A stretch of DNA of 64,000 bases, taken from assembly GCA_032622095.1 (NCBI GenBank), contig CP136062.1, forward strand, positions 16,681,739 to 16,745,738, given 5' to 3'. This document shows, one piece after another, positions 24,601-35,702 of the stretch. The DNA is from Siphonodentalium dalli. Taxonomy: Eukaryota > Mollusca > Scaphopoda > Gadilida > Siphonodentaliidae. The notes beneath the pieces were generated by a model. That model was not told the DNA's origin. It saw only the letters and a list, made by a program, of their open reading frames with translations, and ran no database searches. Made by a program: the position numbers and the translations under genes. Position 1 is the stretch's first letter. Every line of letters begins with the position of its first letter.

Positions 24601-25239
24601 TTGAATAGCCAGACCTTATATCTGGTCCATGTACAATACCCAAAACCCAATATATTGACATGTACTGTATGATACAACAAGTTCTTTGACAACTGAATAA
24701 AATTAATGTGTCCTTGTCATTTGGTGAATACAATGACCGCTCAGCACTTCTACGTTCGTGGTTTCCGTCAATATCTACCAGGGTTGTCTATCTTATCTGC
24801 CCCTGACAACAAAAGCCTCACTATAGAAAACTATAACCAGCACCATTATCTTTCTCGGAAAAAATTACCCCTGTCAGACCCATTTGGTGCCATCTAGATA
24901 GTCCCCCGTGAAGTTCTTTAGAACACCGGACAGACATTCGCAAATGTATAGTCTTTAACCCACACGATTTGATTCCTCGTATCATTAATTGGAGAAGAGC
25001 GTGTGTGGATTTGGTGGAAATTGGGGCTACACATATCTTAACTTTTATCAGTTTTCGTAACCATCCCCTCCCTATCCCTGAATCAAGCGACGCCACTTTT
25101 GTCATCTTTAAACCGCACAATTAGACTCATTAGGCCAATATAAAAATATTGCTTGAATTACATCCCCTCTCGACCCTATTTTTAGTCCCCTCAATTTTGT
25201 TTATTTGAATATCTTTTATGCAAATTTTTTTCTCATGCC
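24601..25239. repeat. Family C repeats
   Basis: Copies near 24780-24930 and 24955-25130 share CACCATTATCTTTCT and TTTGGTGGAAATTGGGGCTA with the 19.2-20.3 kb series. No exon. Confidence 0.55.
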
Positions 25240-25243
25240 TTAA

Positions 25244-25501
25244 CTCTTTCATGATGGGAGCTGTGCTGGTTCAGCATTAAAGACCCTGTCCCAGTGCATT
25301 CTCTTATATATGCAAGTCTCCCAAAGGGAGCCTCGCATATATAAGAGAATGCACTGGCTTACAAGATCAAGGTAGATATTGTTAGGCCAATGCATTCTCT
25401 TATATATGCGAGGCGCCCTATGGGCGACTCGCATATATAAGAGAATGCATAATTGGCACAGGGTTTTCAAAAAAATCAGGAAGGCTCCTGTCATGGAAGG
25501 G
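25244..25501. mobile_element. TTAA-flanked piggyBac-like MITE (CATGA..GGAGC type)
   Basis: TTAA|CTCTTTCATGATGGGAGC at the left and CTCCTGTCATGGAAGG|G TTAA at the right. Two hairpin modules at 25290-25358 and 25386-25457; in both the outer arms match the family while the loop bases differ. Confidence 0.8.
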
Positions 25502-25765
25502 TTAATTATCAAATTACATTTCAATGATCCATTAATCAGTCTATTTTGTCAAATAGGGACAATCTAAATCACCTTGTATTATATAAGATACTGCTTCAAT
25601 ATCTATAACTCTCCATGACCATTTATGTTAGGAAGAATAAAATATAAAAAATAAAATTCGCCCTCCCGCCCCAGTTTTCTGAAAAAGTTGGATGTAAATC
25701 TAGCAATTTATTTTTATTGGCCTTATGAAGATGACTATATATAACATTGGTGGAAATCGGCAACT

Positions 25766-26346
25766 ACCTTACTCGTATTTAAATTCGCGCAGTACTATTT
25801 TTCGCTCAGTTTTGAATTCGCGCACTTTAAATTCGAGCACTTAGTTGCGCGAATTCATAACTGACAAAAATATTTTCGTAACATTTCCGTGATATTTTCG
25901 TATATCTTGGAGCTGATGACAGTTTCTGTTCTTAGTCATTGCTGGAGATTGTATATGTGTATATTAAGCACCATCGCGGCGGATTTGCATCTTGTTGACA
26001 GTAAACTGACTAATTTCATACGTCATCATTTTGTGGCGACCTGGAATATTAGTATTTCTTATACAAGTTCAAAAATGTCTATGTTACCATGACTTGTCGC
26101 TTGGCATTGTGGGCAATGGTCTTGATAGCGGTTGGCCGAATGTAAATATATGCATACATATATAGGCATAATTGTCTATTCAACCGTTCATAATATATGT
26201 AAACTCAGCAACATAGCCCTCTTGTATTAGCTATGGCCTGGTTCAGATTAAACTTGGGAGTCCTACTATTTTTCGCTCAGTTATAAATTCGCACACCGAT
26301 GGGTGCGCGAAAAATAGTACTTCGCTAATTTAAATACGAGTAAGGT
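25766..26346. mobile_element. TIR element with 4-bp target duplication
   Basis: ACCTTACTCGTATTTAAATT at the left is mirrored at the right end. AACT flanks both ends (25762-25765, 26347-26350), and family-C paralogues lacking the insert read CGGCGACTAAATTC at this point. Inner repeats of AAATTCGCGCA and TACTATTTTTCGC. Superfamily not assigned. Confidence 0.7.
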
Positions 26347-26515
26347 AACTAAATTCGTATCAAATTTAGTGCTCCCATTTCTCACCCAAACGGCACCAAT
26401 TTGGCGTTTTAAACCAAACGATTAGATTCCTCGTATCACGAAGATGAATAGGTAACAATTTGGTGGAAATCGGCACTAAAATAGTTTTGGTGCCTTCCCT
26501 CCATGAACCCTGACC

Positions 26516-27115
26516 CTATAGACCTCATCCCTCATCCGATCGTTACCAAACTTCATATGAATCTTTGGGACAACCTCTAGATGGGAGTTGAATTTTTGTC
26601 AGGAATTCATTCAAAAATATATCCCCTGGCAGCTATCATGAATTTCAAATTTGAATCCATCGCCGCACCCTGTAGCCCACATTTATTGGAGAAATGTTTT
26701 GAAAATTTAGAGCCATGTTTTGGATCACCTCTAGATATAAGCTATCAAATTTGAACGATTTTCGATGAAAAACATGGCTGCCAAGCAGCCATGTTGGATT
26801 TTACTCTTTGCATGACTAAATCCATTGGTACACCCTACCATCCACATCCCTCATTCAATCGTTACCAATCTTCATATGAATCTTCAGGGTGACCTCTAGA
26901 TGGGAGCCAGCAATTTTTTCCAAAATTCGTTAAAAAAACATGGCAGCTGCCAGCCAACTTGGAATTTAAATTTGAATCTATCAGCACAGTCTGCAGCTCG
27001 CATTTATTGGAGAATTGTTTTGAAAATTTACAGGCATGTTTTTGATCACCTCTGGATAGAAGCTATCAAATTTGAATGATTTACGATGAAAAACATGGCT
27101 GCTGGCAGCCATCTT
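26516..27115. repeat. Tandem duplication, two copies of about 0.31 kb
   Basis: TCGTTACCAAACTTCATATGAATC...GACCTCTAGATGGGAG...CATTTATTGGAGAA in the first copy is repeated about 310-320 bases on with substitutions. Not coding. Confidence 0.7.
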
Positions 27116-27233
27116 GGTATATGATGTGTGTCAAAAAAGTTCAAAATGCTTCAGTAACATACCAGCAGTTTATGATAAAGATGGGACCATGGTACATAGT
27201 TGGGTTTTAACAATTTTGAAACGTATGCCGTGA

Positions 27234-27652
27234 TGTATCTGTATCTGTATCTGTATCTGTAGATATTTTACAGTGCAGGAACCAATTCTGGTTGTAGACG
27301 CACTGGTCCAGATGCTACCATGGCCGAGTAACTTTATAAACCTGTGGTGACTCCAGTAGCATTCTTTAACGTGCACACACCGAGGCGTGTACACGGTCAG
27401 CCATTAATGTCTTCTCCTGATCGGACAGCGTACTGCACCCACTACAACATATCTGGACGAGTGTTGTAATGGGGGGAAGTCGGCATTTTGCATTCGGATC
27501 TTTATTCAGTGATCTCGAATGAGACTTTTCAGCCTGGCAAACTTAGTATCTGACCGAGTTCTGATTTTTGTCAGAATACCCTGACCAGGTTGCGATCCCC
27601 GGTCCACTAGCACGAGAGACCAGTTCGCTACCTCTCGGCTACCGACTTCCCT
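27234..27652 (-). mobile_element. tRNA-derived SINE, minus orientation
   Basis: Read on the minus strand it opens with TAGCCGAGAGGTAGC (pol III A-box-like) and GACCGGGGATCGCAACC (B-box-like). It has a body of about 300 bases and ends in (ATACAG)n, seen on the plus strand as the GTATCT repeat at 27236-27265. A second copy lies inverted at 51171-51535. Confidence 0.7.
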
Positions 27653-28015
27653 ATCAAAAGGGTTAATTTTGAAATTTAGAGTAACGTACATGCGTAAGCA
27701 GGTGTATATATGTGAGTAGTAGTGTAGGTCTGTAGTCATAAATACAAAATATCACTGGAATCCACTGGCTCAGTGTGATTTACATGTTGTAGATATAGAG
27801 ATCCAGGGGGGGGGGGCTGGTAACACTGCAGAATACATGGCTAAACCTGTCTTCGGTAACATGGACAAAGGCCTATAATAATTCATGGTACACATTCCGA
27901 AGCGCCACATGGACAACTATTCACTGGAATAGTGTAGGTCTGTAGTAATAAATACAAAATTTCACTGGAATCGTCGTCAGTTTTGTACTTTGTGATTGAG
28001 CTTCTAAGCAATGTA

Positions 28016-28191
28016 CAGTAATGTCCTAAATAATCGACTCCTTAACAACAGCAGAAGTATGGGTAATTTTTCAGGATTTAGTCAGTGAGAGCTTTCCGAT
28101 GAATGGCAACAAGTCATATTTCCGACTAAATCCTGAACAATTACCCATAATTCTGCTGTGGTTAAGGAGTTGATTATTTAGGGCATTACTG
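28016..28191. mobile_element. MITE family A with TA target duplication
   Basis: CAGTAATGTCCTAAATAATC at the left and GGGCATTACTG at the right, flanked by TA on both sides. It sits 43 bases upstream of the exon at 28235. Confidence 0.85.
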
Positions 28192-28234
28192 TACCATCGC
28201 TTTTCAGCATTTTTAATGTTATGTGATTTTTCAG

Positions 28235-28449
28235 ATACCATGGCTCATTCGACTTCGATTCGTGGCTCGGTGTGAATTACCTGGATGGTAGGTGGGGAAC
28301 GTGGAGTGGATACGAGTTATCGTGGGAGAATTGGAAGTCGTATCTGGCTGACTCAAGTGACGGGACATGTGCTACACTACAGAGTCCAGACGGTCAGTGG
28401 GTCCAGAAGAGATGTAATGACTCAAGTCATATTCTCTGTGAATCTGCAG
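28235..28449 (+). CDS. CTLD exon, second half
   Basis: Acceptor GATTTTTCAG at 28234 (phase 2); donor GCAG|GTGAGT at 28450 (phase 1); 215 bases, the same length as the exon at 34299. Encodes WLGVNYLDGRW, ELSWENWKSY, DGTCATLQSPDGQWVQKRC and HILCES: the WIGL core, and the three Cys of the C-terminal half. QWVQKRC stands where WND..C is expected, and no EPN/QPD is present. Pairs with the first-half exon at 17848. Skipping the donor meets a stop at once (GGT GAG TAA). Confidence 0.9.
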
Positions 28450-28519
28450 GTGAGTAAGATTGGTTTGGTCGTTATCCCATGTGCAGGTGAGTAAGATTGG
28501 TTTGGTCGTTATCCCATGA
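28446..28519 (+). repeat. 37-bp tandem duplication of the exon donor
   Basis: GCAGGTGAGTAAGATTGGTT and the next 17 bases occur twice head to tail (28446, 28483). This gives a second GCAG|GTGAGT at 28487. The true donor is probably the first; use of the second would add a stop-containing segment. Confidence 0.9.
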
Positions 28520-28547
28520 TGCCGATGGTTTTGATTACCACATTATC

Positions 28548-28925
28548 CAGGTTCACCATTTGGGAACTTCAATCTGAGTCGATGTCTCCCATAGCAGATG
28601 AGGCCATGCAGAATGAGGTTCCCAGAGGGTGAATTTGGTTGTGGGACTTCTAGAAAACAGTGGGAGATTGTTATGAACATTGTGTGCAACTTTAACTGTG
28701 TGATCATGTGACTGACATCATGTGACAGACAGACATGTGACTGACATCATGTGAGCTGTGGTGTGAGGAAGGAGGTGGACAAAATGGTGGTTGCCACATA
28801 TGCACCTGAGGTGACCCCGACTACTTTATTATTGGTGATGCTAGCCCACTGTGTGGGATAACGTCACTAAATTCACCCTCTGTGGACCTCATTCTGCAAA
28901 TGACAGGCATACTAAACTCAGGCTT
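28548..28925. mobile_element. MITE family B, interrupted by a 0.2-kb insert
   Basis: Family-B text (CACCATTTGGGAACTTCAAT ... AGAGGGTGAATTTGGT) stops at about 28637 and resumes TTGGTGATGCTAGC at about 28836. The intervening sequence contains CATGTGACTGACATCATGTG repeats. Confidence 0.65.
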
Positions 28926-28972
28926 GGTCAGTAATTAAGGCATCCACCTTAAACCTCAATGATAAAATTTAA

Positions 28973-30155
28973 AGGTACTCAATCCGATTAGACGCTCCTA
29001 AATTACTATTTCTTTGGCTTTGGAGGTAAAAAATATCTGATTCGAGTCGAGGAACCCACCCATCAAAGCTCAGAGTGATCAGATCAAACGGACAAATTGC
29101 AGTTGTAAGACGGATAACTCGAAAATCAAGTGGTTACTAATATGATCATACGCAAGCGTAGTTAACGAACCAAAGCTAAAACAATCACATAGGCCGGGTG
29201 TTCTGCATGTAGCGTTTAAAACAATTCTTGTCAAAATCACTTTACAGATTCCCACCAAATAATATTCACATGCAGACTTAAGTTTGGTGGGGTAATTATA
29301 AATAGTTATATATGTTGTCGAGAGTGCATGGAACTGAAACTAATATTAGGCCTATATTACTTGGTGTGCTGGGGGAGGATGTTCATTTCCAATCAGAACA
29401 TGTCGTCATGTTAATTTCTACCATAGTCGACAAACGTCATATAGTGTAACTTTCACCATTGACCGAATTCGCGTGGAACTGAACGTGTCTTCTGTTTTGT
29501 TCATAAGTATGTGTTTTCATTCTATTCAAGAAAATAGGATATATATGGATTATCAGATGCATGTAAGTATGCAGACTTATGATCACAATCAAATCCAAAT
29601 TAAATATTATCTTATTTCCTTTCGCACGGTCTAGTCTCTACAGAACCATGGATTATTGATCCACTGCTGTGTACCAGTTTGAAAATAAATCTTTGAGATA
29701 CAGGTATATAGCGTTGTGTTGTGGTTCTTTTAGTTTATTTATGATTTGATCCAGTAGAGTACCGGAGTATACCCGTTAGAAATGCATTATGGACCTACTT
29801 TCCCTTATAAATAAAAACAAATAAATGAATTTATGACGTTTATATAAATAGGATAATGTTATACATCGACTGATTTGTGTTGGCCTCTTGCCAGCCGAAT
29901 ACGACAATAATGCTTTTGGCCCACCGATCCTATGTGCGACATTCGTGCTTTCCAAAAATCTAAATTCCAGCATCGTATTACTTAATAATTGGTGACGTCA
30001 CAAAATCAGATATAGCCTATAAACGTCATAAATTCATTTATTTGTTTTTATTTATAACAATAATAATGGGTGGGTTTCTTGACTTGAATCAAATATTGTT
30101 ACCACCGAAGCCAAAGAAATAGTAATTTTGGGCTGCTTAATCGGATTGAGTACCT
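28973..30155. mobile_element. Element D: 1.18-kb DNA element with about 95-bp TIRs
   Basis: TTAA|AGGTACTCAATCCGATTA at the left; TAATCGGATTGAGTACCT|TTAA at the right. Arms extend about 95 bases through CTATTTCTTTGGCTT to AACCCACCC. A repeat paralogue near 30950 reads GTTTAATGTTTAACCCACAG, giving the empty site. No coding sequence recognised. This terminus is related to the 24-bp satellite monomer (CAGTAATT.AGGGCGCTTAAT). Confidence 0.75.
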
Positions 30156-30159
30156 TTAA

Positions 30160-31065
30160 TGTTTAAACCACAGGGAGCCTCCCCCCAGATGGAAGCATGC
30201 ACTACAGAGTGTCATCTGCTCAATTTGGGGCTCTCCATGGGTTATACACACTATTTGCAGGCTTGGTCAGTAATGTAAGACATCCATCTCAAACCTCACC
30301 GATAAAGTTTAACCCTTTCAGTGCCAGGGGTCGATCTCATCAGCCCTAATTTACGGTCTGTAAAATCGGCCCTAAAAAATAAAAAAATAATTTTTTTGTT
30401 TTGTTTTTTGGGTTGAATTGTTTTTGGGTATGCTTAAGCATGCTATAGCGAATTTAAAAACAAACTGGATAAAACCTTAGGGGCATGTTATAACTAAAAA
30501 CTATCACCAAGTATTCATAGTAATAATTTTGATGCCCATGAAAAACGTAAGATTCCCTGGCACTAAACCTACAAAATAAGACTGTTAAAGAATATAAGAA
30601 AAAATTATTAAAATTATTATATTATAAAAATTGTAAAAAATAATAACAAATGATTAAAAATTGTTATGCAAATGCATTCTCTTATATATGCGAGTCGATC
30701 TGTCGACTCGCATATATAAGAGAATGCATTGGCACAGGGTATATGGGTAAAAAATGATACAAAAAAAGGACCTGGCACTGAAAGGGTTAATGTTTAACCC
30801 ACAGGGAGCCTCACACAGATGGAAGTATTCACTACAGAGTGTCCTCTGCTCCAGTCTATATGGGGCTCTATATGGGTTATACACACTAAACTCAGACTTG
30901 GTCAATAAAGTAAGACATCCATCTCAAACCTCACTGATAAAGTTTAATGTTTAACCCACAGGGACCCTCCCCAGATGAAAGCATGCACTACGGAGTGATG
31001 TCTGCTCTAGTCGATATGGGGCTCTCTATGGGTTATACACACTAAACTCAGACTTGGTCACATAT
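30160..31065. repeat. Family E, tandem copies of about 165 bp
   Basis: Copies beginning AATGTTTAACCCACAGGGAG and containing GGGCTCTCTATGGGTTATAC and CAGACTTGGTCA occur at about 30157-30308, 30789-30950 and 30950-31065. A partial copy lies near 33880-33960. Interrupted by the element at 30313. Confidence 0.65.
30313..30786. mobile_element. TTAA-flanked piggyBac-like MITE (CAGTGCCA type)
   Basis: TTAA|CCCTTTCAGTGCCAGGGG ... CCTGGCACTGAAAGGG|TTAA, 474 bases, in a family-E copy. The uninterrupted neighbour reads AAGTTTAATG. Same family as 19679-20087; one hairpin module at 30668-30733. Confidence 0.85.
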
Positions 31066-31439
31066 GTTTTCTATTTATTGCTGGTTTTGAGGATTGATTA
31101 TATGTTTTTAACCTCTTCACTGCTAAACGGCGTTATGACGTTGTGTGCTGGGCTGTTTACGATATTGCCATTTTCCAGTGGAAAAATATAATGAGAATAT
31201 CACAAGAACCATAAAACTGACTCAGTTGAAAGGCTATTTATATATCGTTCACAATCATGGAACATCATACAATGTTTGAATCTTCGAGACAGTTATTCCG
31301 TTCTCTGAGTTCCAGTTATGAATAATGGCCAACTGCTAGTGTGCTGAAGTAGGTACTATGGACCATATATCACACGACGTGCACGTTACATTCGTAATAG
31401 ATATGGACATCATAGCAGCGAAGAGGTTAGGTATCAAGT

Positions 31440-32215
31440 CTGAGTTTAGTGTGTCTGTCATTTGCAGAATGAAGTCCCCAGAGGGTGAATTTAGTGATGA
31501 TATCCCGCACAGTGGGCTAACATCACTAAATTCATCTTCTGTGGACCTCATTCTGCATGACCTCACCTGATATGGGAGACATTGATTCAGATTGAAGTAC
31601 CAAAATGGTGAATATTGTGATGTACACCCATTGGGACCTCGATTATGCAATGTGTCATCTGCCACTTAAATAGGGGATATAGTCTCAGAAACTAAACTAA
31701 AAAATAAATGGAATCTATATTGTGAAGAAGTTTCTAAAGAAATTTGATAATACAGAAACTTTCCAGAGAAGATGAGGCCTAAGCAGAATGAGGTCCCCAG
31801 AGGGTGAATTTAGTGATGCTAGCCTGCACATCACAAAATTCACCCTCTGGGAACCTCATTCTGCATGACCTCACCTGATATGGGAGACACAGACTCAGAT
31901 TGAAGTCCAAAATGGTGAATATTGTGATGTACACCCATTGGGACCTCGATTATGCAATGTGTCATCTGCCACTTAAATAGGGGATAAAGATCGAGAAACT
32001 AAACTAAAAAAGAAATGGATTCTATGTGAAGAAGTTTCTATAGAAATTTTATAATACAGAAACTTTCTAGAGAATATGAGTTCTTAGCAGAAATGAGGTC
32101 CCCAGAGGGTGAATTTAGTGATGCTAGCCTGCTACGCGGGATGGATAGCATCACTAAATTCACCCTCAGGGGACCTCATTCTGCAAATGACAGAATCACT
32201 AAACTCAGACTTGTT
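31440..32215. mobile_element. MITE family B, three linked copies
   Basis: Palindromic cores (CCCCAGAGGGTGAATTTAGT facing its complement) lie at about 31477-31557, 31793-31865 and 32098-32188. Between them is the GTACACCCATTGGGACCTCG arm in reverse orientation. Period about 320 bases. Open frames here are repeat-derived. Confidence 0.7.
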
Positions 32216-32345
32216 ATGTACAGTAATGCCCTAAGTAATCGACTCCTTAACCACAGCAGAATTATGGGTAACTTTTCAGGATTGAGTCGGAAATATGGCT
32301 TGTTGCCATTCATCGGAAAGCTCTCAGTGAGATATTTAGGGCATT
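32216..32345. mobile_element. MITE family A, right-truncated copy
   Basis: GTACAGTAATGCCCTAAGTA to GGAAAGCTCTCAGTGAGATA, then TTTAGGGCATTA from the opposite end, indicating an internal deletion. Confidence 0.7.
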
Positions 32346-32380
32346 ATAAGGAAATATAAGCAGAAGACAGATAAGAGAAG

Positions 32381-32905
32381 TGCACTGTAATGCCCTAAAT
32401 AACTCGCTGAGAGCTTTCCGATGAATGCCAACAAGCCACATTTCCGACTAAATCCGGAAAAGTTACCCATAATTCTGCAGTGGTTAACCCTTTACCCAAC
32501 AGAACGGCCCTGTGCCAATGCATTCTCTTATATATGCGAGTCGACCATAGGTCGCCTCGCATATATAAGAGAATGCATTGGCTTAACACATTAAAAATTA
32601 TAAAATTGTTAAAGAATGTAAGAAAAAATGGTAAAAAGTGTTAAAAAAAGATTTTTTTTTAGGCCAATGCATTCTCTTATATATGCGAGGCGACCTATGG
32701 TCGACTCGCATATATAAGAGAATGCATTGGCACAGGGCATAACTGTAACCATCACAATGTGGTCAAGGAGCCGGTTCCAATGATATCCATATTTCTATGG
32801 TTCTATTGAGACAGACCGAAGATATTTTAGGCTGTTGAAGCTTTATTTGGCCGGTTTGTTGGGTAAAGGGTTAAGAAGTCGATTATTTAGAGCATTAATG
32901 TAGAT
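32381..32905. mobile_element. MITE family A interrupted by a TTAA insertion
   Basis: Arm text CATAATTCTGCAGTGG|TTAA precedes the insert and TTAA|GAAGTCGATTATTTAGAGCA follows it. Other family-A copies read straight through as GTGGTTAAGGAGTCG. Confidence 0.8.
32488..32870 (+). mobile_element. TTAA-flanked piggyBac-like MITE with two hairpins (ACCCAACA type)
   Basis: 383 bases, opposite orientation to 20380-20770 and very similar throughout. Hairpin modules at 32514-32582 and 32663-32731. Inserted into a family-A MITE. Confidence 0.85.
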
Positions 32906-33395
32906 GTATATTGTTGAAAAGAAAGTAATGAATGAGTAATTTTTGATGTTTTTATGTGTAACCAATCAGGTAAGTGGGTGTCAGACCAGGTAACACGAGT
33001 TCCAGGGTAAGCAACACCAAACCTAGCACACCAGAATGACAGAAAACAAGTCAAAGTGAAGCACTGGCAGGTAGACCATAAATGGCCTATTTGTTAGTCA
33101 ACATAGGTTTTAGTAAGAAAGAAAAACGCCTCAAACATATTCGTCATTTTACCCACATAATATTGGCGGAGCAAAAATGTAATGGATGTCAAGAACAAGA
33201 GGAGAGTGTCTGCAAAGTATATGAAAGAAAGGGGATATATTAGGGTCAGGGTCCCAATCACATGCAGATTTTCCACTACCGACGTCCAAGACAGGGGTAC
33301 CTCTACTGTAGGCCCTGGATACGAGCATCCCCCTGCTCATATATTATGGGTATTATAAAACAAAGAAAGTAATGAATGAGTAATTTTGTATGCAG
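32906..33395. other. Intronic stretch before a lectin exon
   Basis: No repeat family recognised apart from two copies of GAAAGTAATGAATGAGTAAT (32920 and 33364), the second directly before the acceptor. Confidence 0.5.
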
Positions 33396-33579
33396 CTCTA
33401 CAAACCGGAGAGAATACTAACTATCCATCATATGCTGAGTTCTACGCCGGATTAGGGTCTTACATCTGGTACGAGGACGTCTCGGAGGACGCCGATACAG
33501 GCTCTACAAGATGTGCATCATACGAAGCAAACTTACTCATACTGTCGAACACCACTGGCAGTTTCATCAACCAAAAGAT
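33396..33579 (+). CDS. CTLD exon, first half (short form)
   Basis: Acceptor TTTTGTATGCAG at 33395 (phase 1); donor AAAGAT|GTGAGT at 33580 (phase 2). Encodes GLGSYIWYEDVSEDA, then STRCASYEANLLILSNTTGS and FINQKM, matching the helix-2/beta region of CTLDs. Only one Cys is present, so the N-terminal disulfide seen in the other first-half exons is missing. NTT is a possible glycosylation site. Splices in phase to 34299. Confidence 0.8.
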
Positions 33580-33628
33580 GTGAGTTTTATGTGAAAACAG
33601 TCATATTAGACCGAAAATTTATATTTTA

Positions 33629-33975
33629 CAGTAATGCCCTAAATAATCGACTCCTTAACCACAGCAGAATTATTGGTAATTTTTCAGGATTTAGTCGGGA
33701 ATATGGCTTGTTGCCATTCATACCTTGACCTTGTAAGCCAGTGCATTCTCTTCTATATGCGAGTCTCCCAATGGGAGACTCGCATATATAAGAAAATGCA
33801 CTGGCACAGGTCTTTATTGCTGAACCAGTGCAGGTCCTGTCATGAAAGGGATGACAATCCGAGGCGATGTATAAAGTTTAATGTTTAACCCACAGGGATC
33901 CTCACACAGATGGAAGCATGCACGACAAAGTGTTGTCTGCTGCAGTATGTGTGGGGATCTCTTGGTAGTATGAAA
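33629..33975. repeat. Intronic repeat cluster: family A fragment, hairpin module, family E fragment
   Basis: Family A left half at 33629-33722; hairpin module at 33737-33805 (loop CTCCCAATGGGAG); then TCCTGTCATGAAAGGG and a family-E piece to about 33960 ending GAAAGGGTTAA. Confidence 0.65.
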
Positions 33976-34298
33976 GGGTTAATAGCTGATTAAGCAAAAA
34001 CAAATTGTTTCACATAATTCAGTGAATTGACAGTTTACCAATAAATTATTTATTACACTCCTATGTGCGATTTCCATTGAAAACGCCGTTAATTAAAAAT
34101 GGCGAACAAAATTGATGCAGAAGTGTAATAAATAGAGTAATCAATTAGTTCCGATAATTACGATAAATAATCACTCCAGGCGAGAGACATTTAGGTAATA
34201 AACTTGTGTGTTAACGTGTACTCATTTCACCAACATCTCTCTCTCCTCTCGAGAATTATATAACGTAATTCTCGAAACAAATTGATTATATTTTTCAG

Positions 34299-34513
34299 TT
34301 TTAACTTCACTTTCCATGAGAACATCTGGATAAACGCTAAATTAAACGGTACAGAATGGATGAGTTGGAATGGTGAGAACCTCTCATATGTAAACTGGGC
34401 ACCAGGACAACCAACATCTTCAGGAGATTGTGTTAAAGTCCAGAACAGTGCATCATGGGAATGGGAAGCTACAGACTGCGGAGACGGTCACGCAGTTCTC
34501 TGTCAGTCAAGTT
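34299..34513 (+). CDS. CTLD exon, second half
   Basis: Acceptor ATATTTTTCAG at 34298 (phase 2); donor AAGTT|GTGAGT at 34514 (phase 1). Encodes ENIWINAKLNGTEWMSWNG, LSYVNWAPGQPTSSGDC, SWEWEATDCGDGHAVLCQS, the best-preserved C-terminal CTLD half here. GQPT replaces EPN/QPD and WEWEATDC replaces WND, so two calcium-site motifs are altered. NFT, NGT and NLS are possible glycosylation sites. The intron to the first-half exon is only 719 bases. Confidence 0.9.
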
Positions 34514-34555
34514 GTGAGTATGCTCTTCTCTACTGAATGGATTCTTCAAATACAA

Positions 34556-34815
34556 GTACAGTAATGCCCTAAATAATCGACTCCTTAACCATAGCAGAAT
34601 TATGGTAATTTTTCAGGATTTAGTCGGAAATATGGCTTGTTGCCATTCATCGGAAAGCTCTCAGTGAGGTTCCTTGAGTGTGAATTTGGTGTGCTACAGT
34701 AATGCCCTAAATAATCGACTCCTTAACCACAGCAGAATTATGGGTAATTTTTCAGGATTTAGTCGGAAATATGGCTTGTTGCCATTCATCGGAAAGCTCT
34801 CAGTGAGGTTCCTTA
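34556..34815. mobile_element. Two family-A half copies in tandem
   Basis: Left halves at 34559-34671 and 34696-34808, each ending GGAAAGCTCTCAGTGAGGTT. The second copy is nearly identical to the first, which suggests local duplication. Confidence 0.7.
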
Positions 34816-34839
34816 AGGCACTATATGATCGAAGTAAGC

Positions 34840-35240
34840 CTGAGTTTAGTGTGCCTGTCATTTGCAGAATGAGGTCCCCAGAGGGTGAAAATAGTGATGC
34901 TATTCCGCATAGCAGGCTAGCATCACTAAAATCAGCCTCTGGGGACCTCATTCTGCTTAGGCCTCATCTTCTCTGGAAAGTTTCTTTATTAACAAATTTC
35001 CATAGCAACTAGATTCTATTTCTTTTTTAGTTTAGTTTCTCTATATCCCCAAATTGGCAGATAGGTGTACATCACAATATATAATATTCACCATTTGGGA
35101 ACTATGTCTCCTATAGCAGATGAGGCCATGCAGAATGAGGTTCCCCAGAGTGTGTGTTTGGTGATGATAGCCTGCAATGCGGGATAGCGTCACTAAATTC
35201 ACCCTCTGAGGACCTCATTCTGCAAAGGAGAGACAGACAC
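34840..35240. mobile_element. MITE family B, two copies
   Basis: Palindromic core at 34867-34952, then the TATCCCCAAATTGGCAGA arm at 35045 and a second core at 35130-35226. Confidence 0.65.
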
Positions 35241-35330
35241 ACTATATCCAGGCTGGATATAATATGCCCTATTACTGTGTAAATAGCAGGAGTTTTAGAA
35301 ATCAGACAGCTTCGAACACTTTGACTTTAA

Positions 35331-35702
35331 AGGTACTCAATCCTATTTAATGATCCCCATATAATCCAACAACAACAATATTTTTCAAAATTCCGCTTCA
35401 GTTGTCAGAATCGATTAATTGCCCAAAAATAATGCTAACCACTGTCAAATATAGTATAAAATTGCCCGAAATGTGTTATTTATCAACATGCTGTTCGGTG
35501 AAAAGCATTTATCAACAAAAAGCCTCTTGATTTTAGAGTTATCCATCCTCATCCGCAATTTGGTCTGAGACCTCGGCTCATCGACTTTTTACTGGGCCAC
35601 TAAAAGTCTCAATGGTGAAAAATAATAGATTTCAGAAATTGATATCTAATAACTCTGAGCTTTGATAGGTGGGTTCCTCGACTCGAATCAATTATTTTTT
35701 AC
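35331..35702. mobile_element. Element D, left part of a copy that runs into the satellite
   Basis: TTAA|AGGTACTCAATCC starts at 35331. At 35660-35705 GGTGGGTTCCTCGACTCGAATC and CCGAAACCAAATAAACAGTAATTG correspond to the inner side of the right TIR. In an ordinary copy GGATTGAGTACCT would soon follow; here the 24-bp array begins instead. Confidence 0.7.

Noticed and set aside
27234-27652. Functional tRNA gene
   Set aside because: A- and B-box-like text is present but the cloverleaf cannot be closed and a long body with a microsatellite tail follows, as in a SINE.
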